Below, piece by piece: positions 44,030-52,351 of a DNA stretch of 64,000 bases (positions are counted from its first letter, which is position 1; each line of letters starts with the position of its first letter). The translations under genes and the position numbers were made by a program. Below the pieces are notes generated by a model, which worked only from the letters and a program-made list of their open reading frames with translations, made no database searches and was not told the DNA's origin. The DNA comes from Acidimicrobiales bacterium (GTDB lineage: Bacteria; Actinomycetota; Acidimicrobiia; Acidimicrobiales; Aldehydirespiratoraceae), in the NCBI GenBank assembly GCA_040219515.1, contig JAVJSI010000014.1, positions 186,001 to 250,000 of the forward strand, read 5' to 3'.

Positions 44030-45682
44030 TCAGGGGATGGCGTTGGTCGCGGCGTTCTCCAGAATGAGGTCGGCGTCGGGGCGCAGGAGGAAGCCGTCGC
44101 GCACCGAGGCCTCGATCGACGCCGTCATCGCGTCGAGATAGGCCGCCTTCGTCGGGTAGAGCTCGGCCAACTTCTCGGCGTCGAACAGGGTCGTCGATCC
44201 GAACAGGCCGCAGAACGAATCGCCCTCCGTCGGATCGCCGGTCAGCGTGGCCACCGGCACGTCGACCCACGCGGTGCGGACGCCGCCGAGGATGTTCCCG
44301 TTCGCATCGGTGACAGCGGCGTGGGTGGCCTGACGCCCTTCGGCGTCGGGGTCGACCTCGGCCTCGACGACCTCGAGGCGCTCGGCCGCGGCGGGCCGTT
44401 CGCCCCCTGCCGCCCAGCGGTTGAGCGCATGGATCGCCGCGTTCATCACGTAGTGCTGCGGGCCCGAGTTGATCGGCCCGCCGCAGTCCATGATGCCGGG
44501 AATGGGCGACGCCACCTCGACGACCTCGGCGATGGCCGGATCGTCACCGAGGTCCATCGGGCCGACGTCGAGCGAGATCGAGTAGACGTCGCCGTGGGCG
44601 GTGCCGGCCACCTCCCACAGGACGAAGTTGTCGCCGTCGGGTTGGCGGTCGGGCACCCAGCCGAGCAGCAGTAGGTCGCTGTCGGTCTGGAACGTCAGCA
44701 CCGGAACGCGCACGTCATCGCGGATGAGGACCTGTTCGGGCGTGGGGATGTCGGCCTCCGGGTCCTGGGACAACGCAGCCGACCCACCGCCTCGGCTGTG
44801 GATGAGGAAGCCGTCGAAGAGTTGCGCGATCGGATCGATCGCGTTCACGTAGGTCGTCAGCCGGAACGCGGACTGCGATTCTCCGGTGGCCAGCATCTGG
44901 TCGATCTCCAACCCGTCGAGCGGATCGATGCCGGTCGGCGCCCTGACCGCCTGGGCCGCCTGGTTGAAGATGTCGTAGGAGAACGAGTCGCCGGGATGGA
45001 GCAATGACTCGTAGCGCTCGGGCTGGATTCCCTTCAGGAAGATCGGGTAGCCGATGTCGATCGTTCCCGGGCTCGGCTCGATCCCTCGGAACTGCGCGGA
45101 CACCCCGACGTAGGCATAGCCCTCGCGCATCTGCTCCACGTGGGACATGGTGAAGTTCGGTGCGGCGTCGAGTCCGCCGCTGACGTTGAACCACTCCATC
45201 ACGACGGTGCCGTTGAAGTCGGCGGGATCGCTCGGGCGCACCACGACGATGCGGGTGGTGTAGTCGGCTTCGTCGGACGGTTCGACCGTCCACCGGCCGT
45301 CGCTGGCGAGGTCACCGACGTTGGTGAACGAGCGGGCGGTGCCCGACAGGAAGTACTCGGTCTGTTCGTAGCCGAGCAGGCCGAGGTCGAAACCGACGCC
45401 CTGGTAGAAGGTCGACCCGAGATCGGGCGGAAGGCTGACCTCGGGATCGGGGGTGGGGAGGGGCTCACCGATGGTGGTGTCGGTCTCGGCCTCGGGGTCG
45501 GTCACGGGTTCCGGCGCGGTCTCGGCCTCCGGCTCGTCGTCGTCGGCTGGGGCCGATGTCGCCACCGCGGTCGTCGAGCCATCGTCGGTGCCGCCTGCGT
45601 CCTCGTCGTCGTCGGCGCAGCCGGCCGACAGGAGAGCAAGACCGGCGAGGAGGCCGAGGAACAGTACGAGGCGACGGTGCAT
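44030..45682 (-). CDS. Alpha/beta-hydrolase-domain lipoprotein
   Basis: This 550-residue protein has a lipobox LLSAGC (Cys22) and an acidic, proline-rich spacer to about residue 90. A domain like abhydrolase family 10 follows: NVSGGLDAAPNF, GVSAQFRG, ATGESQSAFRLTTYVNA (nucleophile Ser near residue 270), HSRGGGSAALS, VPVLTFQTDSDLL and AGTAHGD (His). Extracellular esterase or lactonase activity is plausible. It is 14 bp downstream of the haloalkane-dehalogenase gene on the same strand. Confidence 0.83.
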   Translation of the reverse strand: MHRRLVLFLGLLAGLALLSAGCADDDEDAGGTDDGSTTAVATSAPADDDEPEAETAPEPVTDPEAETDTTIGEPLPTPDPEVSLPPDLGSTFYQGVGFDLGLLGYEQTEYFLSGTARSFTNVGDLASDGRWTVEPSDEADYTTRIVVVRPSDPADFNGTVVMEWFNVSGGLDAAPNFTMSHVEQMREGYAYVGVSAQFRGIEPSPGTIDIGYPIFLKGIQPERYESLLHPGDSFSYDIFNQAAQAVRAPTGIDPLDGLEIDQMLATGESQSAFRLTTYVNAIDPIAQLFDGFLIHSRGGGSAALSQDPEADIPTPEQVLIRDDVRVPVLTFQTDSDLLLLGWVPDRQPDGDNFVLWEVAGTAHGDVYSISLDVGPMDLGDDPAIAEVVEVASPIPGIMDCGGPINSGPQHYVMNAAIHALNRWAAGGERPAAAERLEVVEAEVDPDAEGRQATHAAVTDANGNILGGVRTAWVDVPVATLTGDPTEGDSFCGLFGSTTLFDAEKLAELYPTKAAYLDAMTASIEASVRDGFLLRPDADLILENAATNAIP

Positions 45683-45696
45683 CCGCTCAGCCTGGC

Positions 45697-46650
45697 TCAG
45701 CGGAGATCGTCGAGCCAGCTGACCATCGCCTCGGCGAGCGGCGCGCCCACGTCGTCCTGGATGAAATGGCTGGCCTCGGCGAACGTCTGGTGGGGCTGAC
45801 CGACGGCGCCGGGGAACAGGTCGAGCACCTCGTCGCGCAGCCCGCCCAGGACCGGGTCGCTCATGCCCCACAGCGACAACACCGGCGCGCGCCAGACCGC
45901 CAGCGCCTCGCGGGCCGCGATGTTCTCGGTCACGCCGCCGTGGTCGGGCGTGATCGGCACCAGACAGGGGAACTCGCGCGCACCGGCCAGGTAATTCTCG
46001 TCGGGGAAGGGCGCACGGTAGGCGTCCTTCTCGTCGTCGGTGAGGTCGCGGGTGCCGATCGTGCCGTTCACGAGGGTGCCCGCGTCGAACGGGTCCATCG
46101 TCTGCGAGAGATCCAGCCAGAAGTCGAAGCCGGCGCCGGGACTCTCGCCCACCGGCAGAGCCGTGTTGGCGACGACCAGACGGCTGAATCGTTCGGGTGA
46201 CTCGGCCACGACACGTAGCCCGATGAGCCCGCCCCAGTCCTGCACGAACGCCGCGAGCGGTCCGAGGGGGGTGCCCGCGTCGGCGGCCTCTTCGAGCACT
46301 CGATCGAGGAACTCGTGCATCCAGGCGACGTGGCCGTTGTAGGTGTAGGCCCCGCGATCCGTGGGCTTGTCGCTTCGACCGAACCCGATCAGGTCCGGCG
46401 CGATCACGCGATGACCGGCGGCGACCAGCGTGGGGATCATCCGCCGGTAGAGGTAGCTCCACGTGGGTTCGCCGTGCAGCAACAGGATCGTCTCCCGCTC
46501 ACCCGATCGTGGGCCCTCGTCGAGGTAGGCCATGCGGAGACCGTCGACCGTCACGTACTCGGGTGTCCATGGGTGGTCGGGCAACCGGGCGAACCGTTCC
46601 TCCGGGGTGCGGAGGAATTCGATGCCATCGGTGGTCGTCTGCGTGCCCAT
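45697..46650 (-). CDS. Haloalkane dehalogenase (DhlA-type)
   Basis: This 317-residue a/b-hydrolase has LLLHGEPTWSYLYR (oxyanion hole and halide-binding Trp), IAPDLIGFGRSDKP, Asp128 as nucleophile in FVQDWGGLIGLRV, and His295 in AEASHFIQDDVG. The Trp after the nucleophile Asp is the second halide-binding residue, typical of subfamily I. It would hydrolyse a carbon-halogen bond to an alcohol. Leaderless start with TACGGT 6 bases before the ATG, divergent from the gene at 46685. Confidence 0.9.
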   Translation of the reverse strand: MGTQTTTDGIEFLRTPEERFARLPDHPWTPEYVTVDGLRMAYLDEGPRSGERETILLLHGEPTWSYLYRRMIPTLVAAGHRVIAPDLIGFGRSDKPTDRGAYTYNGHVAWMHEFLDRVLEEAADAGTPLGPLAAFVQDWGGLIGLRVVAESPERFSRLVVANTALPVGESPGAGFDFWLDLSQTMDPFDAGTLVNGTIGTRDLTDDEKDAYRAPFPDENYLAGAREFPCLVPITPDHGGVTENIAAREALAVWRAPVLSLWGMSDPVLGGLRDEVLDLFPGAVGQPHQTFAEASHFIQDDVGAPLAEAMVSWLDDLR

Positions 46651-46656
46651 GGGGTG

Positions 46657-46678
46657 ACCGTATTCGCTCGGCTACGGT
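46657..46678. promoter_or_regulatory. Mirrored leaderless -10 boxes in a 34-bp divergent region
   Basis: Both divergent genes have TACGGT exactly 6 bases before the ATG: minus strand at 46657-46662 for the dehalogenase (start 46650), plus strand at 46673-46678 for the decarboxylase-like gene (start 46685). Both -35 regions fall inside the neighbouring coding sequence. Confidence 0.6.
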
Positions 46679-46684
46679 CGCACC

Positions 46685-47953
46685 ATGGCCACCAACGACA
46701 CGGCAGCACTGAACCAGGTAGGACGGTCCGTCGACGACGTGATCGCGGATCTCGAGGCGAAGCGAGCCGATGACGTGAAGTGGGCCGACGGCCGGGCCTT
46801 CGGCATGGTCTACGACGGCGGCCCGACCGTCCACGAGGTCGCGGAACGTGCGGCCAAGATCTATCTGCACGAGAACGCGCTCAACACCAAGGCGTTCCCG
46901 TCGCTCGGCTCCATCCAGTCCGAGGTCGTCGCGTGGACGGCCGGCCTCCTCAACGGCGACGGCGCGGCCGGGTTCCTCACCAGCGGTGGCACCGAATCGA
47001 TCTTGTGCGCGGTGAAGGCCGCGAGAGAGCGAGCCAAGGCCGAGCGCGGTATCGAGGCTCCGGAGATGATCGTGGCCGAGAGCGCCCACGCCGCCTTCCA
47101 CAAGGCCGCTCACCTCTTCGGTCTGGAGCTGCACAAGACCCCGGTGCTCGACGACTGGACCGCCGACGTCGATGCGATGGCGGCCGAGGTCAACGAGAAC
47201 ACGGTGCTCGTCGTCGGGTCGGCGCCCCAGTATCCGCAGGGGGTGATGGACCCCATCCCGGCCATTGCCGCCCTGGCCGCGTCGGCCGACGCCAACTGTC
47301 ACGTCGACGCCTGCATGGGCGGGTTCGTCCTGCCGTTCGCCGAGCGCCTCGGCCGTGACGTCGGCGAGTGGGACTTCCGGGTCGAGGGCGTCAGCTCGAT
47401 CTCGGCCGACATCCACAAGCTGGGCTACGCCCCCAAGGGCGTGTCGGTGATCCTGCATCGCACCAAGGAACTGCGCCGCTACCAGACCTTCGTCTTCGAC
47501 GACTGGCTCGGCGGGTTCTATGCCTCACCCAACCTCCAGGGCACCCGGAGCGGTCTGCCGATGGCGGCGGCGTGGGCCGTGATGCAGCACCTCGGCGTCG
47601 ACGGCTATGTCGAGCTCACCCGCCAGACGCTCGAGAACGCCGATGCGATGCGGGCCGGCGTGGCCGAGATCGACGGCATCACCACGCTCGGCGATGGTCA
47701 GTTCCACCTCGTGGCAATAGCGTCCGACACCGAGGCCGACGATCCGATCGACGTGTTCGCGTTGGGCGACGCGCTCGAACGACGGGGATGGTTCCACGAC
47801 CGCCAAGGACCGCCCGACTCGCTGCACTCGACGGTGTCCAACTCGAACACCGGCGTGATCGGTGACTACCTGGATGCGCTACGCGAGAGCGTGGCCGAGG
47901 TGCGGGGTACGACCACCGACGACCGTTCGACCAACTACGCCACCCTCGAGTAA
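46685..47953 (+). CDS. PLP-dependent decarboxylase / sphingosine-1-phosphate-lyase-like protein
   Basis: This 422-residue fold-type I PLP enzyme has AFPSLGSIQSEVVAWTAGLL, GFLTSGGTESILCAVKAARE, ESAHAAFHKAAHLFGLEL, HVDACMGGFVLPFAERLG and the lysine in SADIHKLGYAPKGVSVILHR. These match the S1P-lyase/group II decarboxylase branch. It would cleave a phosphorylated long-chain base or decarboxylate an amino acid. The short length (eukaryotic lyases are longer and membrane-bound) fits a soluble bacterial relative. Confidence 0.87.
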   Translation: MATNDTAALNQVGRSVDDVIADLEAKRADDVKWADGRAFGMVYDGGPTVHEVAERAAKIYLHENALNTKAFPSLGSIQSEVVAWTAGLLNGDGAAGFLTSGGTESILCAVKAARERAKAERGIEAPEMIVAESAHAAFHKAAHLFGLELHKTPVLDDWTADVDAMAAEVNENTVLVVGSAPQYPQGVMDPIPAIAALAASADANCHVDACMGGFVLPFAERLGRDVGEWDFRVEGVSSISADIHKLGYAPKGVSVILHRTKELRRYQTFVFDDWLGGFYASPNLQGTRSGLPMAAAWAVMQHLGVDGYVELTRQTLENADAMRAGVAEIDGITTLGDGQFHLVAIASDTEADDPIDVFALGDALERRGWFHDRQGPPDSLHSTVSNSNTGVIGDYLDALRESVAEVRGTTTDDRSTNYATLE

Positions 47954-47984
47954 GGCGGGCTCGGTCCAGGCCGGTAGAAGCCGA

Positions 47985-48452
47985 TCACTCGGTTGCCATC
48001 GACTCCATCGCCGCGTTCATCTCGTCGGGAGTGACGTCGCGAACGTGCGTGTGCAGCGACCACTGGTGTCCGAACGGGTCCACCACCAGCGCGGCGCGGT
48101 CGCCGTAGAACTGGTCGGCCGGCGGTCGTAGGAGCGTGCCGCCCGCGTCGACCGCTCGCGCGGTCGCAGCGTCGACGTCGGTGACGTACTGGTGCAACAG
48201 CACGCTGGTGCCACCGAGCTTGGCCGGGTTCGCGGCGTCGCCCTCCATGTCGTCGGGTGCGTCGGCGAGAAAGACGGTGGCGCCGTTGACGACGATCTCG
48301 GCGTGACCGATGGCGCCGCCCGGCATCTCCATCCGGTAGTTCTCGGTCGCCCCGAACGCCCGGATGTAGAAGTCGATCGCCGCAGCCGCGCCGTCGATCA
48401 TCAGGTAGGGGACGATGCGCCCCTCGAGTCCCTCGGGAATGGGCTGGACCAT
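47985..48452 (-). CDS. VOC family protein (PhnB/glyoxalase-like)
   Basis: This 155-residue protein has VPYLMIDGAAAAIDFYIRAFGATENYRME, IGHAEIVVNGATVFLAD and FYGDRAALVVDPFGHQWSLHTHV, all typical of the PhnB-like VOC fold. Function may be in antibiotic/glyoxal resistance or simple metal-dependent chemistry. The ATG at 48452 has GAGGAG 7 bases upstream. It is downstream of a repeat cluster. Confidence 0.83.
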   Translation of the reverse strand: MVQPIPEGLEGRIVPYLMIDGAAAAIDFYIRAFGATENYRMEMPGGAIGHAEIVVNGATVFLADAPDDMEGDAANPAKLGGTSVLLHQYVTDVDAATARAVDAGGTLLRPPADQFYGDRAALVVDPFGHQWSLHTHVRDVTPDEMNAAMESMATE

Positions 48453-48547
48453 GCTGGTGCTCCTCGTCGGCCGCTCGTCGGCACCACGATCACACCATCC
48501 CTGCCGCCGACCGGCAAGCGCCGCATCCCGACCCCAGATGCAGCACT

Positions 48548-48598
48548 GGGGTCAGACCCCCGCTGCAACTGACCGAACCGCAACGGGGGTCTGACCCC
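48548..48598. repeat. Two copies of the GGGGTCTGACCCC palindromic repeat
   Basis: Copies lie at 48548-48560 (GGGGTCAGACCCC) and 48586-48598. They sit in the 156-bp space between DUF480 (3' end at 48609) and the VOC gene. All three repeat clusters in the window follow gene 3' ends. Confidence 0.88.
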
Positions 48599-48608
48599 GA
48601 TGCAACGG

Positions 48609-49295
48609 TCAGGCGCCGAGTTCGTCGAGGAGGTGGTCGATGCGGCGGGTTTGTTCGGCCATTGCGGATTCGAGCGCGGCCACACGCGCTTCGAGATCCG
48701 TCCGGTGCGCGGCCGGCTCGACCGACCCGGCGGACATCGGCGGAGGTACAGCGTCGGGATCGGTCCCCTGGACGGGAGGCGCCGGGGCGACGGAGGTGTG
48801 TGAGGCCGACCAGCACTGGTCGACGCGGGGTTCGCGCTCGCCTGACTGGCGGGGTAAACGCACGGCCAGCGGTTCGGGGCGGGTGGCGAGTCGGTCGATG
48901 GCGGCGTCGACCGCGGCCTTGTCGCCGTGGGGACCGTCGGTGTAGCGCTCGGTGCGGGTGGCGATCTCGTTGAGGGTCTGCGGGCCCCGGAGCACGAGGG
49001 CCGCGAGCACGGCCAGTTCGTGGCCGTCGAGACCGAGCGCCTCGTCGACCACGTGCTTGTGCTTGCCGACCCGATGGCCGCTGCCGGTGACCGTGCGGGC
49101 GAGCTTCATCTCGCGCAACTCGAGCATGAGCGCATCGACCTGACGCTCGCTGTAGTCGACCACCGGGTTCCGGTTGGTGCTCTGGTTGCACGCGTTGGTC
49201 AGCGCATTGCTGCTCAGTGGGTAGCTGTCGGGCGTGGTCTGGGCCTTCTCGATGAGGCAGCCGACCACCCGGGCCTGCTCGGCGGTGAGGTCCAC
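48609..49295 (-). CDS. DUF480 (YceH) family protein
   Basis: This 228-residue protein begins with the winged-helix tandem typical of YceH: LTAEQARVVGCLIEKAQTTPDSYPLSSNALTNACNQSTNRNPVVDY, then LVLRGPQTLNEIATRTERYTD. The C-terminus, after a proline/alanine linker, is a coiled coil (DLEARVAALESAMAEQTRRIDHLLDEL). The start is a GTG. Function is unknown; a DNA-binding role is likely by fold. The upstream hydrolase stop overlaps the TAGCGT that precedes the GTG, so transcription may be shared. Confidence 0.87.
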   Translation of the reverse strand: MDLTAEQARVVGCLIEKAQTTPDSYPLSSNALTNACNQSTNRNPVVDYSERQVDALMLELREMKLARTVTGSGHRVGKHKHVVDEALGLDGHELAVLAALVLRGPQTLNEIATRTERYTDGPHGDKAAVDAAIDRLATRPEPLAVRLPRQSGEREPRVDQCWSASHTSVAPAPPVQGTDPDAVPPPMSAGSVEPAAHRTDLEARVAALESAMAEQTRRIDHLLDELGA

Positions 49296-49304
49296 GGCGT
49301 CACG

Positions 49305-50270
49305 CTAGTAGCGGTGTTCGGCGAAGAAGTGCTCCACGAGTCCGTTGACGATGTCGGCCCGCTCCCACTGCAGGAAATGTCCGGCGCCGGGGATGGCAAC
49401 GGGGCCGATCCGGTTGCGGAACGCCACCTCGCAGCAGTGGACGAAGTCGGTGCCGACCACGGCGTCGTCGGGTCCGTAGAGCACCAGGGTCGGCACGTCG
49501 ACGAACTGCGACATGAGGGCCGGTTCGCTCTGGGCTCGGCCGTAGCGGCCCTCGTAGGGGGCCCACGCCGAGCGGAGTCGATCGCCGTCGCGAAACGGCT
49601 CGGTCATGAACGCCAGGTCGTCGGCGGTGAACGCCCCAGGGGAGGCCAGCAGTCGGTGGGTGTAGAAGCCGCGCACCCAGCGTTCACGCTTGTCGGGCGT
49701 GTCGAGTTCCTCGATCAGCGCATCGCCGTGGGCGCCCTGATCGACCTGGTAGTCGGTGGTGGGCCCGTCGCCCATCGCCCGGATGCTCGTGAGGTCGATG
49801 CCTGCCTCGATGAACTCCTCGAGCAGGATCGGCGGCACCGTGTTGAAGTAGACGAGCTTGTCGACGACGTCGGGGAAGCGATGCAGAAGGTCGACGGCGA
49901 CCGCCCCACCGACATCGCCGGCGACCACGCCGAAGCGTTCGTGGCCGAGGCCCGTCATCAGTGCATGGAGGTCGCGGCTGTAGCGGGCGATGTCGTAGAC
50001 GTCGTCGGCCGAGAGGTCGGAATCCCCGTAGCCACGGAGGTCGGGGGCGATCACCTCGTAGCCGGCCGCCGCCAGCGGTTCGATGTTGCGCCACCAGACG
50101 CGTTTGGTCTCCGGGTAGCCGTGGATCAGCAGCAGCGGGTAGCCGGCTCCCTCGCGGACGTAGGCGAGGTGGAGGTCGCCATCGACCGGGGCCCGATGGA
50201 TCGTGAAGGCATCGGCCGCCGGTGTGCGAGGTTGGGTGGGGCGAAGCCGGTGGTCGTAGGGCGGGTGCAT
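49305..50270 (-). CDS. Epoxide-hydrolase-like alpha/beta hydrolase
   Basis: This 321-residue protein has LLLIHGYPETKRVWWR, IAPDLRGYGDSDLS, the nucleophile Asp in VVAGDVGGAVAVDLLHRF (in place of the typical GHDWG) and the His in PGAGHFLQWE near residue 305. The HGYP-Glu loop and Asp nucleophile point to epoxide hydrolase or fluoroacetate-dehalogenase-like enzymes. It lies 20 bp from the UvrD helicase gene on the same strand. Confidence 0.85.
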   Translation of the reverse strand: MHPPYDHRLRPTQPRTPAADAFTIHRAPVDGDLHLAYVREGAGYPLLLIHGYPETKRVWWRNIEPLAAAGYEVIAPDLRGYGDSDLSADDVYDIARYSRDLHALMTGLGHERFGVVAGDVGGAVAVDLLHRFPDVVDKLVYFNTVPPILLEEFIEAGIDLTSIRAMGDGPTTDYQVDQGAHGDALIEELDTPDKRERWVRGFYTHRLLASPGAFTADDLAFMTEPFRDGDRLRSAWAPYEGRYGRAQSEPALMSQFVDVPTLVLYGPDDAVVGTDFVHCCEVAFRNRIGPVAIPGAGHFLQWERADIVNGLVEHFFAEHRY

Positions 50271-50290
50271 GCGGCCATCCTTGCCGCCGG

Positions 50291-52303
50291 TCAGTCCCAG
50301 AGCGAAGCGAGCAACGCGTCGACCTCGTCGGCCACGCCGACGGTCGTCAACGGCATCTCGTCGCGGAGGTCGACCTCGCGCGCCGTGGTTCCCTCGTCGA
50401 ACAGCTTGCGCACGGGGTCGATGAAGCGGCTGAGCTGGGCGTAGACGTGGCGATCGTCGGTGGCATGGCGGTTGACGTGGAACCGCAGCGGGAAGTTGAC
50501 GGTGAGTTCGTCCTTTGCCCTGGTGAGCGCCACGTACATGAGCCGGAGCTCTTCGGCGAGACCGTGCTCGTCGCCGAGCGCCATCTCCGACGGCATGTTG
50601 CCGTCGGCCGCGTGCAGCAGGTGCACGCTGCGCCACTCGAGCCCCTTGGCCGAATGGATGGTCGAAAGTGTGAGCCAGTCGTCGTCGAGATGGGGAGGCC
50701 CGGCCTGGTCGCTGGTCTTGCTCGGCGGGTCGAGAGTGAGCTCGGTGAGGAATCGACTGCGGGTGGTGTAGGCCGCGGCGGTCGCCGCGAGCTGGTCGAT
50801 GTCGGCGACCCGGGCGGCCGCATCGTCGTAGCGGTTGGGGAAGACGAGCGCGCAGAAGGTCTTGAGCCGGTCGACCTGGAGGGCCGGGGAGATGTCGGTG
50901 AGACATGCGGCCAGCGCCGAGCGCAGCTCGTCGGCCTGATCGGCGGCCGACGCCGGGACCCTGCCGGCGCCATCGACGAATCGGGCCAGCGCGTCGTCGT
51001 CCTCGCGTTCGATGCCCAGCTCGTCGACGAGGCGGCGCACGGTGGCCGGACCGACCCCCTCCATGGACGAGAGCACCCGATGCCAGGCGAGCTGGTCGGC
51101 CGGATTGTCGAGGATGCGCAGCAGCGCGAGGAGGTCTTTCACATGGGCCGACTCGAGGTACTTCAGGCCGCCGTACTTCACGTAGGGGATGTCGCGTCGG
51201 GTCAGCTCGAGTTCGAGCCCGTCGGCGTGGTGGCCGGCCCGGAACAACACGGCTTGTTGGCGGAGATCGATGCCGCGCTCGCGGGCATCGAGCACGGCGG
51301 TGGCCACCGACGCGCTCTGGGCGCCTTCGTCGTGGTGGGTCTTCAATTTCGGGGTGAGCCCGTGGGCCCGACTCGACCACAGCTCCTTGGCGAAGTGCTC
51401 GTCGCTCTGCGAGAGCACCGCGTTGGCGACGGCGAGGATCGGCATCGTCGAGCGATAGTTCTGCTCGAGGGTGACACGGGTGGCGCCGGGAAAGTTCTCG
51501 GCGAAGTTCCACATGTTGGCCACGGTGGCGGCCCGGAAGCCGTAGATGGCCTGCGCATCATCGCCGACGGCACACAGATCGGTGTCGGGTCGACACATGC
51601 CTCGGATGATGTCGGCCTGGATCGGATTGGTGTCCTGGTACTCGTCGACGAGGATGTGGTCGAACAGGTTGCGCATCGAGTCGCCGGCCGAGCCCGCGAG
51701 CAGTCCCCGCCAGAACAGCAGCAGGTCGTCGTAGTCGAGGACCTGATGGGTGCGCTTGCGGGTGGTGTAGGCGGTGAAGATGGTGCGGAGATCGTCGCCG
51801 TGCTCCGCGCACCACGGGTAGTCGGTTTCGAGGACGGCATCGAGCTTTGCCTGGCTGCTGACCATCCGCGAATAGATGCCGGCCACCGTTTCCTTTCGGG
51901 GGAACCGTTTGCCCCGTTCGCCGAACCCCTCGTCGGTGCGGGCCATGCCCATGAGGTCGGTGGCATCGGGTTGGTCGAGCACCGTGAAGCCGGGAGCGAG
52001 TCCGGCGCTCTGGCCGAAGTTGCGAAGCAGCCGATTGGCGGTGGAATGGAACGTGCCGCCCCACACGCGAGCAGCGGCGCGATCGGTGGAGACGGCCGCC
52101 ACCCGGGCCAGCATCTCGCCGGCCGCTCGCCGGGTGAAGGTGAGCAGGAGTATCCGGCTCGGGTCGGCGCCGCCGTCGATGATGCGGGAGACGCGGGCGG
52201 CGAGGGTCTTGGTCTTGCCGGTGCCGGCACCGGCGACGATGAGCAGGGGCGAGCCGACGTGGTCGACGGCGGCCTGTTGCTCGGCATTGAGCGAATCGAA
52301 CAT
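50291..52303 (-). CDS. UvrD/PcrA-type ATP-dependent DNA helicase
   Basis: This 670-residue SF1A helicase has LNAEQQAAVDH, Walker A VAGAGTGKTKTL at about residue 23-34, LLLTFTRRAAGEML, LVDEYQDTNPIQ, AVGDDAQAIYGFRAA, VTLEQNYRSTMPIL, LSTIHSAKGLEWRSVHLL and MYVALTRAKDELTV: all helicase motifs in order. It is about 100 residues shorter than UvrD1/PcrA and probably lacks the C-terminal extension. It would unwind DNA in repair. Leaderless start with TAGAGT 7 bases before the ATG. Confidence 0.93.
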   Translation of the reverse strand: MFDSLNAEQQAAVDHVGSPLLIVAGAGTGKTKTLAARVSRIIDGGADPSRILLLTFTRRAAGEMLARVAAVSTDRAAARVWGGTFHSTANRLLRNFGQSAGLAPGFTVLDQPDATDLMGMARTDEGFGERGKRFPRKETVAGIYSRMVSSQAKLDAVLETDYPWCAEHGDDLRTIFTAYTTRKRTHQVLDYDDLLLFWRGLLAGSAGDSMRNLFDHILVDEYQDTNPIQADIIRGMCRPDTDLCAVGDDAQAIYGFRAATVANMWNFAENFPGATRVTLEQNYRSTMPILAVANAVLSQSDEHFAKELWSSRAHGLTPKLKTHHDEGAQSASVATAVLDARERGIDLRQQAVLFRAGHHADGLELELTRRDIPYVKYGGLKYLESAHVKDLLALLRILDNPADQLAWHRVLSSMEGVGPATVRRLVDELGIEREDDDALARFVDGAGRVPASAADQADELRSALAACLTDISPALQVDRLKTFCALVFPNRYDDAAARVADIDQLAATAAAYTTRSRFLTELTLDPPSKTSDQAGPPHLDDDWLTLSTIHSAKGLEWRSVHLLHAADGNMPSEMALGDEHGLAEELRLMYVALTRAKDELTVNFPLRFHVNRHATDDRHVYAQLSRFIDPVRKLFDEGTTAREVDLRDEMPLTTVGVADEVDALLASLWD

Positions 52304-52310
52304 GCGTTCG

Positions 52311-52316
52311 ACTCTA
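52311..52316 (-). promoter_or_regulatory. -10 box TAGAGT of the UvrD-like helicase
   Basis: On the minus strand TAGAGT ends 7 bases before the ATG at 52303; there is no Shine-Dalgarno. Confidence 0.5.
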
Positions 52317-52351
52317 GCCGCCGGGCCCGTCCGGTTCCGGGGAGTCCGGTT

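Noticed and set aside
49296-49307. TAGCGT as a separate promoter for DUF480
   Set aside because: It is 6 bases from the GTG but its TAG is the stop of the upstream hydrolase, so coincidence cannot be excluded; it was not listed as a promoter.
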